Shown: positions 37,413-47,771 of the stretch, one piece after another
Position numbering within the stretch: position 1 is the first letter of the stretch
Layout of the letters: each line of letters opens with the position of its first letter
Origin: Rhodocyclaceae bacterium
GTDB taxonomy: Bacteria > Pseudomonadota > Gammaproteobacteria > Burkholderiales > Rhodocyclaceae
Reading direction: 5' to 3'
Assembly (NCBI GenBank): GCA_026646875.1
Contig: JAPKHL010000001.1
Span: 54,234 to 118,233, forward strand
Length of the DNA stretch: 64,000 bases
Position numbers and translations under genes: made by a program
The notes under the pieces: model-generated
Databases searched by the model: none
What the model was told of the DNA's origin: nothing
Seen by the model: only the letters and a program-made list of their open reading frames with translations

Positions 37413-39454
37413 TCAGGCGACCTTGAAGCGGCGCACCTCGGCTTCGAGACGCTCCGAAAGCTCCTCGAGCTGCGCGGCGGTAGCGGCGTTCTCCGCCACG
37501 GCGGCGCTGTTTTCCTCGGCCATCTGGGCGATGCGCTCGACGTTCTTGGCGATCTCCATGCTGGCCGCGCTCTGTTCGCGCAGGGCGGTGGAAATCTCGC
37601 CGACCGTCTCGACCACCTGGCCCGCGCCGCCCTCGATCTCGGCGATCGAACCGCCGGCCCGGGTGGCCAGGGTGACGCCCTGATTCACGCGCTCGACACG
37701 CCCTGATTCACGCGCTCGACACCCTCGGTCATGCTGTTCACGGCGTTCTGCGTGCCGTTCTGGATGGCGACGATCATCTCGGAGATTTCCTGGGTCGACT
37801 TGGCGGTGCGCTCGGCGAGCTTGCGCACCTCGTCGGCCACCACCGCGAAGCCGCGGCCGGATTCGCCGGCACGGGCGGCCTCGATGGCGGCGTTGAGCGC
37901 CAGCAGATTGGTCTGGTCGGCGATTTCCTTGATCACGTTGACGATCGCCGAGATCTGCTCGGAACGCTGGCCGAGCTCGTCGATGATCGCCGCCGACTTG
38001 CGCACCACCTCGGCGATCAACTCGATCTCGCGCACCACGGTTCCCACCACGCGGCCGCCCTCGGCCGAGAGCTCGCCGGCATGGCGGGAAATCTGGTTGG
38101 CGCTCTGCGCGTTGGTGGCGATGTGGTCGATGCCGACCGTCATCTGCTCGACGGCGGCCGCCATCGAGGAGGCGGCCTCGCTCTGCTGCTCGGTGCTGCG
38201 CGTGATCTGCGCGGACGATTCGGACAGCCGCTTGGTCGCCTCATAGACGTGGTCGGTGCCGCCCTGCACGTTGCGGATCAGGTTGCGGAAGGCATCGGCC
38301 ATCTCGTTGAAGCTGTCGGCCACCCGCATGAGCTCGTCGCGCGTGCCAAGGTCGATGCGCACGCTGAGATCGCCGGTGGCCATCACGTGGGCGCCGCGCG
38401 CCAGCTCGGTGATGCTGTTGATGGTCGTGTAGTAGGCGCCGACCGTGAAGTAGCCGACGATGGACAGCACCAGGATGGTCACGCCGAGGCTCAGGTAAAG
38501 GTTGTCGTGGGCCTTCTCGACCCGGCGCGCGACCAGCGTCTCGAGCGCGGGATAGAGGGTCTCGAACATCTGCGCGTAGCCCTTGTCGATGGCCTCGGTG
38601 GTCATGGCGAAATAGGCGGCGGGCTCGGTCGCGAAGGTGCCGATGAAGATGTCCTCGACGATCAGCGTCGACAGCTTCTCGGTGTTCTCGCGCATCTCGC
38701 GCGCGGTGGTGTCGAGCGCGGCCTTCATGCCCGGGTTGTAGCGCGCCGTCTTCTCCACGTTGTAGCCGAGCGCGGTCACGGCCGAGCGCAGTTCGGCGAG
38801 CAGGGCCGTCATGTCCACCTGTTGCTGCTGCAGCAGCTGCTTCTTCGAGAGCACCCCGGTGCCCATGGCGCGCAGGCGCCCGAGCCGCTCGAGGGCGGTC
38901 GGCATCTTGCCGATCGCGGTGTCGATCAGGTACATCGAATCGATGTCCGGATCGTTGGTCAGCGCGTACTCATCGGCCATCGCCACCTGCAGGATCAGCA
39001 CCTCGTCGATCAGTCGGGTGTGCGCGGCGAAGTTCTCGGTCGCCACCAGGTTCATGCCGTCGGCGGCCAGATCCTTCCAGGACTTGCGCACGCGCTGCCA
39101 GGCCTCGCCCTCGACCAGCGCGGGCGGCATGTGCGGCGCCAGGGCCTGCAGTGCCTCACCGACCTCCCGCTCCTTGGCGACGCGCCGGTCCTTCATCGCC
39201 GCGTTGCCGTTGAGCACGCCGGACGACAGCCCGCGATGCTGCTGCAGGGACTGCACGAGGCGCGAGGCCGGCTTCATCGCCGCCACGCCGCGCAACTCGG
39301 TCTCGGACTTGCGGATCACCCCGTCGAGGACGGTGAACAGGTTGAACAGCAGCACGCCGATCGCCACCAGGGACAGCGCGCCCATCACCGCGAACTTGCG
39401 GGTGTAGCTGAGCCGGTTCATCAGGGCCACGGCGGGAGCGAAGAGTGCCTGCAT
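37413..39454 (-). pseudogene. Methyl-accepting chemotaxis protein frameshifted by a 23-bp tandem duplication (N-terminal ORF 37685-39454; C-terminal ORF 37413-37688)
   Basis: HAMP, MCP hairpin [39 protein letters not shown]; ends [11 protein letters not shown]-stop, with continuation NQGVTLATRAGGSIAEIEGGAGQVVETVGEIS in next ORF. Confidence 0.85.
37675..37722. repeat. 23-bp tandem duplication (two copies plus 2 bp) inside MCP gene
   Basis: GCCCTGATTCACGCGCTCGACAC at 37677-37699 and 37700-37722. Confidence 0.97.
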
Positions 39455-39552
39455 TGATTTGATTCTCCGAAAACCCGGCAAACCGGGGTAAACGTATCTT
39501 TTCACAAACGCCCGCCGCGACCGAGCGACGGCGATCAAGCGAATTGCTGCCG

Positions 39553-40248
39553 CTATACGGAATCCTGATCGATGCGACCGTCGCGCAGGGTCAGCACCCG
39601 CTCGGCGCGCGCCGCCAGCGCCAGATCGTGGGTGACGATCACGAAGCTGGTGCGATGCGCGCGATTGAGCGCCAGCATCAGCTCGAACACGCTCTCCGCC
39701 GTCTGCCGGTCGAGATTCCCGGTCGGCTCGTCGGCCAGCACGCAGGCCGGCTCGGTGACCAGGGCGCGCGCGATCGCCGCCCGCTGCCGCTCGCCGCCGG
39801 AAAGCTCGGCCGGCGTGTGCGACAGACGGTGGCCGAGCCCGACCTCGCCGAGCATCGCCGCCGCCCGGCGCTCCGCCTCGGCGCGCGGAACGCGGCGAAT
39901 CAGCAGCGGCATGGCGACGTTCTCCAGCGCCGTGAATTCCGGCAGCAGGTGGTGGAACTGATAGACGAAACCGAGGTGACGATTGCGCCACAGCCCGCGT
40001 TCGCGCTCATTGACTCCGGTCAAATCGCGCCCCATCAGCTCGACGGTCCCGCCGCTGGCGGCGTCGAGCCCGCCGAGCAGGTGCAACAGCGTGCTCTTGC
40101 CCGAGCCGGAAGCACCGACGATGGCCACCCGCTCGCCGGCCACCACGTCCAGATCGATGCCGGCGAGCACCGGCACCGCCAGGCTGCCCTGGCGATAGGT
40201 CTTGGCCAGCCCGCGCGCGCGCAGGACGAGTTCCGCGGACTCACTCAT
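39553..40248 (-). CDS. lolD: Lipoprotein-releasing ABC transporter ATP-binding protein
   Basis: [50 protein letters not shown]. Confidence 0.93.
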   Translation of the reverse strand: MSESAELVLRARGLAKTYRQGSLAVPVLAGIDLDVVAGERVAIVGASGSGKSTLLHLLGGLDAASGGTVELMGRDLTGVNERERGLWRNRHLGFVYQFHHLLPEFTALENVAMPLLIRRVPRAEAERRAAAMLGEVGLGHRLSHTPAELSGGERQRAAIARALVTEPACVLADEPTGNLDRQTAESVFELMLALNRAHRTSFVIVTHDLALAARAERVLTLRDGRIDQDSV

Positions 40249-41488
40249 AGCGCAGCGCCTCCGCCGGATTGGTGCGCGAGGCGCGCCAGCTCGGATAGAG
40301 CGTGGCGCCGAGCGCAAGCACGAAGGCCACGCCGGTGATGGTGGTCACGTCCCCCCACTGCAACTCGGAAGGCAGCGCGGAGATGTAATAGACCTCCTTG
40401 GCGAGGAACTGCGTGCCGAGCAGGCGCTCGATGAAGGGCACCACCACATCGACGTTGAGCGCCAGCGCGACGCCGCCGGCGACGCCGAGTGCAAGACCGA
40501 TGCAGCCGATCAGGGTGCCCTGCACCATGAACACCGCCATGATGCTGCCCGGACTGGCGCCCAGGGTGCGCAGGATGGCGATGTCGGCCTGCTTGTCGGT
40601 GACCGCCATGACCAGCGTGGACACCACGTTGAAGGCGGCGACCGCGACGATCAGCGAGAGGATGATGAACATCATGTTCTTTTCGATCTGCACCGCCCGG
40701 AAGAAATTGGCATGGCTGCGCGTCCAGTCGCTGATGAAGGCCTCGACATCGATGCGCGCGGCCAGCTCGCGCGCCACCCGCGGCGCCGCGAACAGCTCGT
40801 CGAGCTTGAGGCGCACGCCGGAAACGCGGTCGTCCATGCGGTACAGGCGCTGCGCGTCCTCCAGGCGGATCAGCGCGAGGCCGCTGTCGTACTCGTACAT
40901 GCCGACCTCGAACAGCCCGACCACGGTGAAAGTCTTCAGGCGCGGCACCACGCCGGCCGGCGTCACCACGCCCTGCGGCGCGATCAGCGTCACCTTGTCG
41001 CCGACGAAGACGCCGAGCGCGCGCGCCAGCTCGCTGCCGAGGACGATGTTGAAACCGTCCGGCGTCAGCGCGTCGAGGCTGCCGCTCTTCATGTGCGGGC
41101 GGAAATCGGCGACCTTGTCCTCGAGATCGGGCAGGATGCCGCGCACCAGCGCGCCACGCACCGACTGTCCGTAGGAAAGCATGCCCTGCGCCTGCACGAA
41201 GGGCGCCGCGCCGGTCACCCGCGGATGCTGCTCCGCCTGCGCCGCCACCCGCGCCCAGTCGGGCATCTCGCCCTGCGCGCCGCTGATCTGCACATGCGAG
41301 ACGACGGCGAGGATGCGGCTGCGCAGCTCGGTCTGGAAACCGTTCATCACGGACAGCACGACGATCAGCGCGGCGACGCCGAGCGCGATGCCCAGCATGG
41401 AGATCAGCGAAATGAAGGAAATGAAGTGGTTGCGCCGCTTGGCGCGGGTATAGCGCAAACCGATCAGGAGTTCGTAGGGCAGGGCCAT
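40241..41488 (-). CDS. lolC: Lipoprotein-releasing ABC transporter permease LolC/E
   Basis: [47 protein letters not shown]. Confidence 0.93.
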   Translation of the reverse strand: MALPYELLIGLRYTRAKRRNHFISFISLISMLGIALGVAALIVVLSVMNGFQTELRSRILAVVSHVQISGAQGEMPDWARVAAQAEQHPRVTGAAPFVQAQGMLSYGQSVRGALVRGILPDLEDKVADFRPHMKSGSLDALTPDGFNIVLGSELARALGVFVGDKVTLIAPQGVVTPAGVVPRLKTFTVVGLFEVGMYEYDSGLALIRLEDAQRLYRMDDRVSGVRLKLDELFAAPRVARELAARIDVEAFISDWTRSHANFFRAVQIEKNMMFIILSLIVAVAAFNVVSTLVMAVTDKQADIAILRTLGASPGSIMAVFMVQGTLIGCIGLALGVAGGVALALNVDVVVPFIERLLGTQFLAKEVYYISALPSELQWGDVTTITGVAFVLALGATLYPSWRASRTNPAEALRYE

Positions 41489-41644
41489 CGGCGGCAGGAT
41501 TCGGGCGGCAGGGGCGGCAGGAAGAAGGCGCGGAACGCCGGCAAGCACGGGCCCGACAGCGTCACGACCCGCCGGACCGGCAAAGGCGCCATGGTACACT
41601 GTTTGCGCCTCACTTCTCTCCCCCGCACGCCCGCCGGAAGCCCC

Positions 41645-42709
41645 ATGCAGCTCACCCTCCTCGTCCCGGAACTGGTCTGGCCGGAACCCGGCGACCGCCA
41701 GACACTGGACGCCGTGCGCTGCCCGGCGCTGACCACCCTGCTCGCGCGCGGCCACCTGGCCCGGCGCCCGCCGCAATCGCTCGAGGCGACGCTGGCCGAC
41801 GCCTTCGGCCTGCCGCCCGGCGCTCCCTACGGCGCCTACCGCCTGCTCGGCGAAGCGCGGCGCCCGGAGACGGCCGACGCCAGCGCCTGCTGGCTCTGCG
41901 CCGACCCGGTGCACCTGCGCTTCCACCAGGAGCGGATCATCCTCGCCGACGGCAGCCGGCTGGAAATCGCCACCGCCGAGGCCGAAGCGCTGGCCGCCGA
42001 GCTCAACCGCTGGTTCGGCGACGTCGGCACCTTCCACGTCGCCAGCGCCGAACGCTGGTACCTGCGGCTTGCCGACGCCGCGCGCCTGGAAGATTTCGAC
42101 GTTCCGCCGCTGTCCGCCGTCGCCGGCCGCCGGGTCGAGCGGCTGCTGCCGGAAACCGCGCGCACCGGCTGGCTGCGCCGGCTGCTCAACGAAGCGCAGA
42201 TGGTCATGCACGGCCACGCGGTGAACGCCGGCCGCAACGCCGACGGCCGCCCCCCGATCAACAGCCTGTGGCTGTGGGGTGCCGGCGCCCTGCCCGCCGC
42301 CGCGCCCGGCACGGCCCCCTTCGACAGCGTCTGGAGCACGCACCCGCTGGCCCTCGGGCTGGCCCGCGCGCACCGCCTGCCAGCACACCCGCCCGCCGCC
42401 GGCCTGGCCGACCTGCGCGCTGCCGGCGATGCCGGCGAGCGCCCGCTGGTGCTGCTCGACGACCTGCTCGGCCCGGTGCACTACGAGGACGGCGACGCCT
42501 ACGCCGCCGCGCTCGCCGCCCTCGAGACACGCTGGTTCGCCCCCGCCCGCGCCGCGCTGGCCAGCGGCCGGCTGCGGCGCCTGCGCATCCTCGCCACCAC
42601 CGCCTACGCCCTGCTCGACTGGCAGGGCGGCCGCCTCGATCCGTGGCGCTTCTGGCAACGCCCGCAACCCCTCGCCGCGCTGGCCGAACGGCTGGCCCGG
42701 GAAGCCTGA
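41645..42709 (+). CDS. Conserved phosphoglycerate mutase-like/hypothetical protein upstream of recJ
   Basis: 355-codon ORF with WLCADPVHLRFHQERIILAD; stop 8 bp before recJ start. Confidence 0.65.
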   Translation: MQLTLLVPELVWPEPGDRQTLDAVRCPALTTLLARGHLARRPPQSLEATLADAFGLPPGAPYGAYRLLGEARRPETADASACWLCADPVHLRFHQERIILADGSRLEIATAEAEALAAELNRWFGDVGTFHVASAERWYLRLADAARLEDFDVPPLSAVAGRRVERLLPETARTGWLRRLLNEAQMVMHGHAVNAGRNADGRPPINSLWLWGAGALPAAAPGTAPFDSVWSTHPLALGLARAHRLPAHPPAAGLADLRAAGDAGERPLVLLDDLLGPVHYEDGDAYAAALAALETRWFAPARAALASGRLRRLRILATTAYALLDWQGGRLDPWRFWQRPQPLAALAERLAREA

Positions 42710-42717
42710 GTCCCGCC

Positions 42718-44460
42718 ATGACCCGCATCGTCGCCCGCCCGGTTCCGCCGCGCCAGCAATGGCAGCTCGAACAGCAGGGCCTGCACCCGCTGCTCGCCCG
42801 CCTCTACGCCGCGCGCGGCGTGGGAACGCGCAGCGAGCTCGACTACGAACTGAAGGCCCTGCTGCCGCCGGCGGCGCTGACCCGGGCGCCGGAGGCCGCC
42901 GGGCTGCTGGCCGACGCGCTGGAGGCCGAGGCGCGCATCCTGATCGTCGCCGATTACGACTGCGACGGCGCCACCGCCTGCGCCGTCGGGGTGCGCGCGT
43001 TGCGCGCGATGGCCGCCGGCACGGCCGCCCGCATCGACTACCTGGTGCCCAACCGCTTCGCCTACGGCTACGGCCTCTCGCCGGAAATCGTCGATCTCGC
43101 CGCGCAGCAGTCGCCCGACCTCATCGTCACCGTCGACAACGGCATCGCCAGCCTCGACGGCGTCGCGCGCGCGCAGGCGCTCGGCATCGCCACCCTGATC
43201 ACCGACCACCACCTGCCCGGCGACGCCCTGCCCGAGGCCGACTGCATCGTCAATCCGAACCAGCCCGGCTGCGATTTTCCGAGCAAGTGCATCGCCGGCG
43301 TCGGCGTGATGTTCTACGTCATGCTGGCGCTGCGCGCCGAACTGCGCGCGCGCGGCTGGTTCGCCGACGGCGTGCGCGCCGAGCCCAATCTCGCCGCCCT
43401 GCTCGATCTCGTGGCGCTCGGCACGGTCGCCGACGTGGTGCGGCTCGACCGCAACAACCGCATCCTCGTCAGCCAGGGCCTGCGGCGCATGCGCGAGGGC
43501 CGCCTGACGCCCGGCATCCGCGCCCTGTTCCGCGCCGCCGGCCGCGATCCGGCGCAGGCCTCGGCCTTCGACATGGGCTTCATGCTCGGCCCCCGCCTCA
43601 ACGCCGCCGGCCGCCTTGCCGACATGTCGCTCGGCATCGAATGCCTGATCACCGACGACGAGGCGCGCGCCCTCAACATCGCGCAGGAGCTCGACGCACT
43701 CAACCGCGAGCGGCGCGAGATCGAGGCCGGCATGCAGACGCAGGCCCTCGCCCACCTCGAACGGCTGGGCATCGCGGAAGGCGGTGCCGGGGACGGCGAC
43801 GCTCCGGCCGCCGGCATTGCCCTGTTCGACCCGGACTGGCACCAGGGCGTGGTCGGCATCCTCGCCTCGCGCATCAAGGAAAAGCTGCACCGCCCGGTGT
43901 TCGCCTTCGCGCGCGGCGAGGACGGCAGCGGCGAGATCAAGGGCTCCGGCCGCTCGATCCCCGGCCTGCACCTGCGCGACGCGCTCGATCTCGTGTCCAA
44001 GCGCGAGCCCGGCCTGCTGCACAAGTTCGGCGGCCACGCGATGGCCGCCGGCGCAACCTTGCGCGAGGCCGACTTCGAGCGTTTCCGCGCGGCCTTCGCG
44101 CAGGTCGCCGGCGAACTGCTCGCCCCGGCCGACCTCACCCGCACCCTGGAAACCGACGGCAGCCTCGCCGCCGGCGAGCTGTCGCTGGAGACCGCGCGCC
44201 TGCTGGAGGCCGAGGTCTGGGGCCAGGGCTTCCCGCCGCCGCTGTTCGACGACGAATTCGTCGTCGAGAGCCAGCGCATCCTCAAGGACAAGCACCTCAA
44301 GCTGCGCCTCAGGAAGGGCGAGCTGCGCCTCGACGCGATCCAGTTCAACTTCACGCGGGCCCCCGGCCCGCGCATGCGCGCCGCCTACCGGCTTGGCATC
44401 AACGACTACAACGGCGTGCAGACGCCGCAGCTGCTGATCGAGCACATCGACGGCGACTGA
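42718..44460 (+). CDS. recJ: Single-stranded-DNA-specific exonuclease RecJ
   Basis: ILIVADYDCDGATACAVG, TVDNGI, LITDHHLPGDALP, GGHAMAAGATL. Confidence 0.96.
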   Translation: MTRIVARPVPPRQQWQLEQQGLHPLLARLYAARGVGTRSELDYELKALLPPAALTRAPEAAGLLADALEAEARILIVADYDCDGATACAVGVRALRAMAAGTAARIDYLVPNRFAYGYGLSPEIVDLAAQQSPDLIVTVDNGIASLDGVARAQALGIATLITDHHLPGDALPEADCIVNPNQPGCDFPSKCIAGVGVMFYVMLALRAELRARGWFADGVRAEPNLAALLDLVALGTVADVVRLDRNNRILVSQGLRRMREGRLTPGIRALFRAAGRDPAQASAFDMGFMLGPRLNAAGRLADMSLGIECLITDDEARALNIAQELDALNRERREIEAGMQTQALAHLERLGIAEGGAGDGDAPAAGIALFDPDWHQGVVGILASRIKEKLHRPVFAFARGEDGSGEIKGSGRSIPGLHLRDALDLVSKREPGLLHKFGGHAMAAGATLREADFERFRAAFAQVAGELLAPADLTRTLETDGSLAAGELSLETARLLEAEVWGQGFPPPLFDDEFVVESQRILKDKHLKLRLRKGELRLDAIQFNFTRAPGPRMRAAYRLGINDYNGVQTPQLLIEHIDGD

Positions 44461-44502
44461 GCCGCCCCCCGCACCGGTCACCGCGCCCGCCGCAATGCCG
44501 GC

Positions 44503-44535
44503 GTAACCTGCGTGTAATCCGCGTTTAACCGGCGT
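44503..44535 (+). promoter_or_regulatory. Three contiguous 11-bp direct repeats upstream of siaA-like gene
   Basis: GTAACCTGCGT-GTAATCCGCGT-TTAACCGGCGT. Confidence 0.6.
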
Positions 44536-44603
44536 TTCACGCCCCCCGGTTACTGTCTCGCCTCGCACCGCGATCCACGCGATTCACGAGAGAGGAACCC
44601 CGG

Positions 44604-46757
44604 ATGTCCCGCGCCCACGTGGCCGCGACGCACTGGCTGGCCGCCAACCCGGCCGTCGAGCTGATGTCGCGCCTGAGCTACCCCAAGAAGATCCAGACCA
44701 TCGGCCTGATCGCCGGCATCGCCATCCTGCTGCTCACCGGCCAGCTGTTCTTCAGCCTCGCCGGGCAGATCGAGCGCGCCCGCCTCGAACGCACCGGACT
44801 GCGGCTGGTGCAGCCGCTGCGCGCGGCGATCGAGCCACTGCAGCAGCATCGCGGACTGTCCAATGCCTGGGCCAGCGGCGACGAGACCTATCGCAGCGAA
44901 CACGCCGCCGTGCTGCAGCCGGCCCTGCGCGCCACACGGCAGGCGGTGGACGCCCGCCTCGCCGAAGCCGACGCGGCGTTCCGGGAGCACATGCCGGCGC
45001 TCGCCGACGATCCGCGCTGGCTGGCGGCGCGGCGCGCCTGGGACGAAATCCGCGCGGACGGCGCGCCGACTCCGGGCAGCACCCTCGAACGCCACAACGA
45101 GGCCATCGCCCGCCTCAACGCGCTGCTCTCCTCGGCCGCCGACGCCACCCACCTCTCGGTCGACCCCTACGTCGGCACCTTCTACCTGGCGCAGCTGGTG
45201 GTGCGCCAGATGCCGGCGCTGATCGAGCACACCGCGCGCATCGGCATCTACGCCAGCCGCGAACTGCTGCGCGACGACAAGAACCTGCTGATCTCGCTCA
45301 ACACCATGACCGGCACCGGCCTCGAGGAAGTGCGCGAGATCATCGAGCAGAAGGTGGTGGTGACCATGCCCGGCCTCGGCAAGGCGCTGGGCAGCGATGC
45401 CGCGCGCCTGACCGGCGTCGCCGACGCGGTCGACACCTTCACCCAGCTCAAGCTGCTCGGCAAGCTCTTCGACGTCACCCCGGAGGCCTTCTTCGCCGGC
45501 ATGACCTGGGCCGGACGCCAGGAACTCGACGCCTTCCGCGTCGGCCCCCGCGACCTCTCGCTGGACAGCGGCGAGGCCATCGCCCCCGGCCCGATCGGCC
45601 GCATGTACGGCGCCCTGGATCAGTACGCGCGGCTGCTCGACGAGACCATCGAGCAGCGCATGTGGCGCCTCTACCAGCAGCTCGCGCTCAACCTGCTGGT
45701 CGCCTTCGGCGCGCTGCTGGTGGTGATCTACATGCTCTACGTGATGTATGTCTCCTTCCCGATCCGCAAGCTGATCGTCGCCACCGAGGAAGTCGCCGGC
45801 GGCAACCTCGACGTGAAGATGGCGATCGAGCGCAACGACGAGATCGGCCAGCTGGCGCGCGCCTTCAACACCATGACCGAGGCGGTCAAGTACAACCGCG
45901 ACAACCTCGAGCGGCTGGTCGGCGAACGCACCGCCGACCTCGCCGGGAAGAACCACCTGATCATGGAGAGCATCAACTACGCCCGCGTCATCCAGTCGTC
46001 CTTCCTGCGCGCCTCGCGGCAGGACATGGCAACCACGCTGAACGACTACTTCATGATCTGGGAACCGCGCGACACGGTCGGCGGCGACTACCTCTACTTC
46101 CGCCGCTTCGACGACGGCTACTTCTTCGCCGTGATCGACTGCACCGGCCACGGCGTGCCCGGCGCCTTCATGACGCTGATCATGGCCTCCTACCTCAACA
46201 ACCTGCTGACCGAGGACAACCGGCACGACCCGGCGGCGCTGCTCGGCCGCCTCAACCGCTCGGTCAAGCAGGCGCTCGGCCAGATCGAGGGGCAGGCAGC
46301 GCTCGACCTGCACGACGACGGCCACCGCTCGGACGACGGCATGGACGCCGCCTTCGCCTGGGTCGACACGCAGGCGCACACGCTGACCTACGCCGGCGCC
46401 AAGACACCGCTCCACTACCTGCCCCCGGCGGCCGACGCCACGGTGCAGACCCTCGACGGCCAGCGCACCGGCGTCGGCTACACCGACACCCCGCTCGACT
46501 TCGCCTGGGAGAACACCGTGCTACCGCTGCAGCCGGGCAGCGCCCTCTACGTCACCACCGACGGCATCATCGACCAGGTGGGCGAGCGCAAGCGCATTTC
46601 CTTCGGCAAGCGCCGCCTGCACCAGGCCATCCTCGCCGCGCGCGACCTGCCGATGAGCGCGCAGCAGCTGGCGATCCGCAACGCCCTCGGCGAACATCAG
46701 GGCGGACAGCCGCGCCGCGACGACGTGAGCATGTTCGCCTTCCGCTATCAGCCCTGA
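44604..46757 (+). CDS. siaA: SiaA-like membrane protein: N-terminal sensor, HAMP, PP2C-type SpoIIE phosphatase
   Basis: FPIRKLIVATEEVAGGNLDVKMAIERNDEIGQLARAFNTM HAMP; DTVGGDYLYFRRFDDGYFFAVIDCTGHGVPGAFMTLIM phosphatase. Confidence 0.85.
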   Translation: MSRAHVAATHWLAANPAVELMSRLSYPKKIQTIGLIAGIAILLLTGQLFFSLAGQIERARLERTGLRLVQPLRAAIEPLQQHRGLSNAWASGDETYRSEHAAVLQPALRATRQAVDARLAEADAAFREHMPALADDPRWLAARRAWDEIRADGAPTPGSTLERHNEAIARLNALLSSAADATHLSVDPYVGTFYLAQLVVRQMPALIEHTARIGIYASRELLRDDKNLLISLNTMTGTGLEEVREIIEQKVVVTMPGLGKALGSDAARLTGVADAVDTFTQLKLLGKLFDVTPEAFFAGMTWAGRQELDAFRVGPRDLSLDSGEAIAPGPIGRMYGALDQYARLLDETIEQRMWRLYQQLALNLLVAFGALLVVIYMLYVMYVSFPIRKLIVATEEVAGGNLDVKMAIERNDEIGQLARAFNTMTEAVKYNRDNLERLVGERTADLAGKNHLIMESINYARVIQSSFLRASRQDMATTLNDYFMIWEPRDTVGGDYLYFRRFDDGYFFAVIDCTGHGVPGAFMTLIMASYLNNLLTEDNRHDPAALLGRLNRSVKQALGQIEGQAALDLHDDGHRSDDGMDAAFAWVDTQAHTLTYAGAKTPLHYLPPAADATVQTLDGQRTGVGYTDTPLDFAWENTVLPLQPGSALYVTTDGIIDQVGERKRISFGKRRLHQAILAARDLPMSAQQLAIRNALGEHQGGQPRRDDVSMFAFRYQP

Positions 46758-46769
46758 ACCCCGACCCCC

Positions 46770-47333
46770 ATGAACATCCAGATCTTCAAGGCCTACCGCC
46801 AGTTCGTCACCGAGCAGGGCCTGCTCTTCTACTACGACGGCTACCTCTCGCAACCGATCATCACCGCCATGGGCGAAGCCCTGCGCGGCCGCCTGGAAGC
46901 CGAGGAAGCATCGAGCAAGGCGGCGCGCAAGGTGTTCTCCACCTTCATCGAGATGATGCAGAACATCGTCCATTACGCCGACCCGGACGGCCAGTCGGCG
47001 GTGCCGCGCGGCAACGTCGCCGTCGGCCGCCTCAACGATGCCTACTACATCGTCTCCGGCAACGCCATTGCCAGCGAGCACGTCCCGCGCCTGCGGGCCA
47101 AGCTCGAGGAAATCCGAACCATGTCGCTCGACGAGATCAAGGCCGAATACCGCCGCAAGCTGCGCGGCGACGAACAGGACGAGAACAGCAAGGGCGCCGG
47201 GCTCGGCTTCCTCACCGTCGCGCGCGAAACCTCGCAGCCGATCGAATTCCTCTTCGAACCCTTTCCCGGGAGCGGCGGCGCGCACGGCGCGTCCGCCCCG
47301 CTCTCCTTCTTCCACCTCAAGGCCACCATCTGA
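46770..47333 (+). CDS. siaB: SiaB-family protein kinase
   Basis: ARKVFSTFIEMMQNIVHYADPD, GAGLGFLTVARETSQPIEFLF; between siaA and siaC homologs. Confidence 0.82.
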   Translation: MNIQIFKAYRQFVTEQGLLFYYDGYLSQPIITAMGEALRGRLEAEEASSKAARKVFSTFIEMMQNIVHYADPDGQSAVPRGNVAVGRLNDAYYIVSGNAIASEHVPRLRAKLEEIRTMSLDEIKAEYRRKLRGDEQDENSKGAGLGFLTVARETSQPIEFLFEPFPGSGGAHGASAPLSFFHLKATI

Positions 47334-47373
47334 GGCCGGCCGCGCGCCCAGCCTCCGACCGGAGAACGAAACG

Positions 47374-47757
47374 ATGCAAGACCTGCACATCCCCGCCGAA
47401 CGCGACAAGCCCGAAGTCGACTTCCGCTTTTCCAGCCACCGGCTCGCCCTGCGCGGCGAATCCTTCCCCGAGAACGCGCTCGCCTTCTACGGCCCGGTGG
47501 TCTCGGCGCTGATGGAATACCTGGGCGCCACGCACGGCACCGAGATCACCGTCGACATCGAGCTGCGCTACTTCAACTCGAGCAGCACCAAGATCCTGCT
47601 CAACATCTTCCGCATGCTCGACGGCGCCTCGTCCAACGGCAACACGGTGCACCTCAACTGGCACCACGACCCCGAGGACGACACCATCGCCGAATTCGGC
47701 AACGACATCGCCAGCGACTTCATCACCCTCGACTTCCGGGCCGTGGCGACGGCCTGA
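47374..47757 (+). CDS. siaC: SiaC-like (DUF1987) regulatory protein
   Basis: GESFPENALAFYGPVVSAL, DIELRYFNSSSTKILLNIFRMLD. Confidence 0.85.
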   Translation: MQDLHIPAERDKPEVDFRFSSHRLALRGESFPENALAFYGPVVSALMEYLGATHGTEITVDIELRYFNSSSTKILLNIFRMLDGASSNGNTVHLNWHHDPEDDTIAEFGNDIASDFITLDFRAVATA

Positions 47758-47771
47758 ACGGAGACACGGCG

